Below, piece after piece: positions 31,995 through 34,145 of a DNA stretch of 34,145 nucleotides (position 1 is the stretch's first letter; every line of letters starts with the position of its first letter). The notes below the pieces were generated by a model. That model had not been told where the DNA came from and did not search any database. It saw only the letters and a program-made list of their open reading frames with translations. Location: contig CAIJNQ010000272.1 in NCBI GenBank assembly GCA_903822015.1, forward strand, positions 1-34,145, written 5' to 3'. A program made the translations under genes and the position numbers. Source of the stretch: an uncultured Verrucomicrobia subdivision 3 bacterium (lineage in GTDB: Bacteria > Verrucomicrobiota > Verrucomicrobiia > Limisphaerales > UBA11358).

Positions 31995-33092
31995 ATGCCC
32001 GAAACGTACTACATCATTCCCAAAGACAAACACGATTCACTCGTCACGAAGGCTTATTTGAAGCGCGGTTACGATGCCGCCGAAGCCGCCGCCGGCGCGC
32101 GGTTCTGCGCCAGCGCCGCGTATTACGGCATCCGCACGCACAACGCCATCAAGGCGCTGCACCTGGATGAATTGTTCGGCAGCAAGGTCGGCCGCTGGAG
32201 GCCCGGCGCGAAGATCGAAAAACTGCCGTCGCGCTTTGCCGCCGCGGAAATCTGGAACGGCCACCACAAACTCGGCCAAGCCGTGGCTTACGAGGCGATG
32301 GACACCTGCATGCGGCTCGCCGACACCTATGGCGTGGGGATGGTGAGCGTGGACAATGCCACGCATTATCTCTGGGGCGGCGGCTACGTGATGGACGCCG
32401 CGCTCAAAGGTTACCTCGCCTACACGAACTGCACCTCGGCCACGTCCGAAGTGGTGCCCTTCGGCGGCAAAACGCCGACGATGGGCACGAACCCACATTC
32501 GTGGGCATTCCCGACGCAGGCGGCGATCGGATTTCCCATCGTGATAGACTGGGCGACCTCGACCATCGCGATGGGCCGCGTTCAAGTGATGAAACGGGAG
32601 GGAAAACAACTGCCGCCCGGAGCCGCCGTGGATGCCGAGGGCAAGCCGACGACCGATCCGAACCAAGCCGTTGCGTTGCTGCCGTTCGGCGCGCACAAGG
32701 GCTACGGCCTCGGCCTGATTGACGAACTTTATGCCGGCTACATCGGTGGATCGCTGCCGGAGATCCGGGGCACCGCGCGAGGCGACGATGGTGAAAAGCG
32801 CGGCTCCACGTTTTATTTTCAAGTGATCCACCCCGACGCGATGAAAGGCAACGACTACGCCAAAGGCCGTTCGCAAATCCAGAACGTGAAGGCCGTGATC
32901 GAAGACGTCCTCGGCCATGGCAACGAGAAGTGCCTGCTGCCCGGCCAGCCGGAAGCGCGCTGGGGAGAACTGTCGAAGCAGCACGGCGGCCTCCTCTTCA
33001 CCCAGGCGGAGATCGAGGAGCTCAACCAACTCGCCCACGAAGTCGGCGAACCGGCGTGGAATCGGGCTGGTTTTAAACCGGTTCAAGCCTAA
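31995..33092 (+). CDS. Malate/L-lactate dehydrogenase-like oxidoreductase (Ldh2/AllD/YiaK family)
   Basis: GIRTHNAIKAL, GVGMVSVDNATHYLWGGGYVMDAALKGYLAYTNCTS, MGTNPHSWAFPT, LLPFGAHKGYGLGLIDELYAGYIGG. Start ATG 31995 rather than 31881, which overlaps the preceding ORF. Confidence 0.9.
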   Translation: MPETYYIIPKDKHDSLVTKAYLKRGYDAAEAAAGARFCASAAYYGIRTHNAIKALHLDELFGSKVGRWRPGAKIEKLPSRFAAAEIWNGHHKLGQAVAYEAMDTCMRLADTYGVGMVSVDNATHYLWGGGYVMDAALKGYLAYTNCTSATSEVVPFGGKTPTMGTNPHSWAFPTQAAIGFPIVIDWATSTIAMGRVQVMKREGKQLPPGAAVDAEGKPTTDPNQAVALLPFGAHKGYGLGLIDELYAGYIGGSLPEIRGTARGDDGEKRGSTFYFQVIHPDAMKGNDYAKGRSQIQNVKAVIEDVLGHGNEKCLLPGQPEARWGELSKQHGGLLFTQAEIEELNQLAHEVGEPAWNRAGFKPVQA

Positions 33093-33114
33093 ACTTTTCA
33101 AACATCAATCATTT

Positions 33115-34145
33115 ATGGCCATCCCCTTACGCGACAAAGCCAACGGCACATACGACCAAATCTCCCTCGGCGAAGTCATGCTGCGCCTCGACCCCGGCGA
33201 AGGCCGCATCCGCACGGCGCGCACCTTCGCCGCGTGGGAAGGCGGCGGCGAATACAACACCGCGCGCGGCCTGCGCAAATGCTTTGGCTACAAAACCGCC
33301 ATCTGCACGGCGTTGGTGGACAACGAAGTCGGCCACCTGATCGAGGATTTCATCATGCAGGGCGGCGTGGACACCCCATTCATCCAATGGCGCGAGGACG
33401 ACGGGATCGGCCGCAGCGTGCGCAACGGTTTGAATTTCACCGAACGCGGTTTCGGCATCCGGGGAGCCGTTGGCGTGCCGGATCGCGGCAACTCGGCGGC
33501 GGCGCAGCTCAAGCCGGGCGATTTTGACTGGGATCACATCTTCGGAAAAACCGGCACGCGCTGGCTGCACACGGGCGGCATATTTGCGGCATTATCCGAA
33601 ACGACCGCGGCGCTCACCATCGAAGCCGTTAAAGCGGCGAAGAAGCACGGAGTGGTCGTCAGCTACGATCTGAATTACCGGCCGTCGCTCTGGAAATCCA
33701 TCGGCGGCCTCAAAAAGGCGCAGGCGGTCAACCGGGAGATTGCCAAATATGTGGACGTGATGATTGGCAACGAGGAGGATTTCACCGCGTCGCTCGGCTT
33801 TGAAGTGAAGGGCGCCGACCACAGCCTGAGCCGCATCGAGACCGACGCGTTCAAGGCCATGATAGAAACCGCCGTGAAGGCATATCCGAATTTCAAAGTG
33901 GCGGCGACGACCCTGCGCCGCGTCATCACGGCGACGAAGAACGACTGGAGCGCCATCCTCTGGCACGACGGGAAATTCTTTGAGAGCCGGAAATATCCCG
34001 AACTGGAAATCCTCGACCGCGTCGGCGGCGGGGACAGCTTCGCCTCCGGCTTGCAATTCGGATTTCTGGAATTCAACGACGCGCAGAAGGCGGTTGAATA
34101 CGGCGCGGCCCACGGCGCGCTGGCCTCGACCACGCCGGGAGACAC
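33115..34145 (+). CDS. PfkB-family sugar kinase, probably 2-keto-3-deoxygluconate kinase-like, 3' truncated by the window edge
   Basis: Not in the ORF track because it runs off the window. MAIPLRDKANGTYDQISLGEVMLRLDPGEGRIRTARTFAAWEGGGEYNTARGLRKCFGYKTAICTALVDNEVGHLIEDFI..VVSYDLNYRPSLW..LDRVGGGDSFASGLQFGFL (PfkB signature). Confidence 0.9.
   Translation, partial: MAIPLRDKANGTYDQISLGEVMLRLDPGEGRIRTARTFAAWEGGGEYNTARGLRKCFGYKTAICTALVDNEVGHLIEDFIMQGGVDTPFIQWREDDGIGRSVRNGLNFTERGFGIRGAVGVPDRGNSAAAQLKPGDFDWDHIFGKTGTRWLHTGGIFAALSETTAALTIEAVKAAKKHGVVVSYDLNYRPSLWKSIGGLKKAQAVNREIAKYVDVMIGNEEDFTASLGFEVKGADHSLSRIETDAFKAMIETAVKAYPNFKVAATTLRRVITATKNDWSAILWHDGKFFESRKYPELEILDRVGGGDSFASGLQFGFLEFNDAQKAVEYGAAHGALASTTPGD

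Noticed and set aside
32037-33101. 354-aa minus-strand ORF over the Ldh2-family gene
   Set aside because: The plus-strand frame carries family signatures; the antisense frame does not.

Overview
GC-rich chromosomal window. Gene content and the giant PPSGL..WWPAEGN LamG/Ig protein look like Verrucomicrobiota, but this is inferred from family recollection, not a search. From left to right: (i) the 3' part of mpl; (ii) one 8.6-kb minus-strand gene for a 2871-aa secreted mosaic protein (2 LamG, IPT/TIG, 7 FG-GAP/VCBS repeats, about 9 Ig-like domains, a PPC-like domain and two blocks of 7 RCC1-like repeats); (iii) DUF4230 and single-domain cNMP-binding genes; (iv) hemB, a SurA/PpiD-like protein and an RluA-family gene with an altered catalytic motif; (v) a minus-strand argB-argD-lipoprotein-alkA-like-argF run; (vi) a ThuA-DUF1080 fusion followed by a Tat-exported Gfo/Idh oxidoreductase; (vii) a FecR protein and a CHASE2 cyclase separated by a terminator-like hairpin; (viii) the housekeeping cluster coaD-yceD-rpmF-plsX-fabH; (ix) a PilZ-like gene; (x) a 2-hydroxyacid dehydrogenase / Ldh2-type dehydrogenase / PfkB sugar kinase cluster interrupted by an AT-rich ORF. 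The best leads are three predicted seven-repeat propellers in one polypeptide, a recurring -35/N16-17/-10 promoter architecture with three apparently leaderless starts, the FecR/terminator/CHASE2-cyclase unit with an unusual cyclase active-site region, and the AT-rich insertion. I saw no CRISPR array, rRNA, tRNA, integrase or transposase. All functional calls come from reading motifs; no searches were run.
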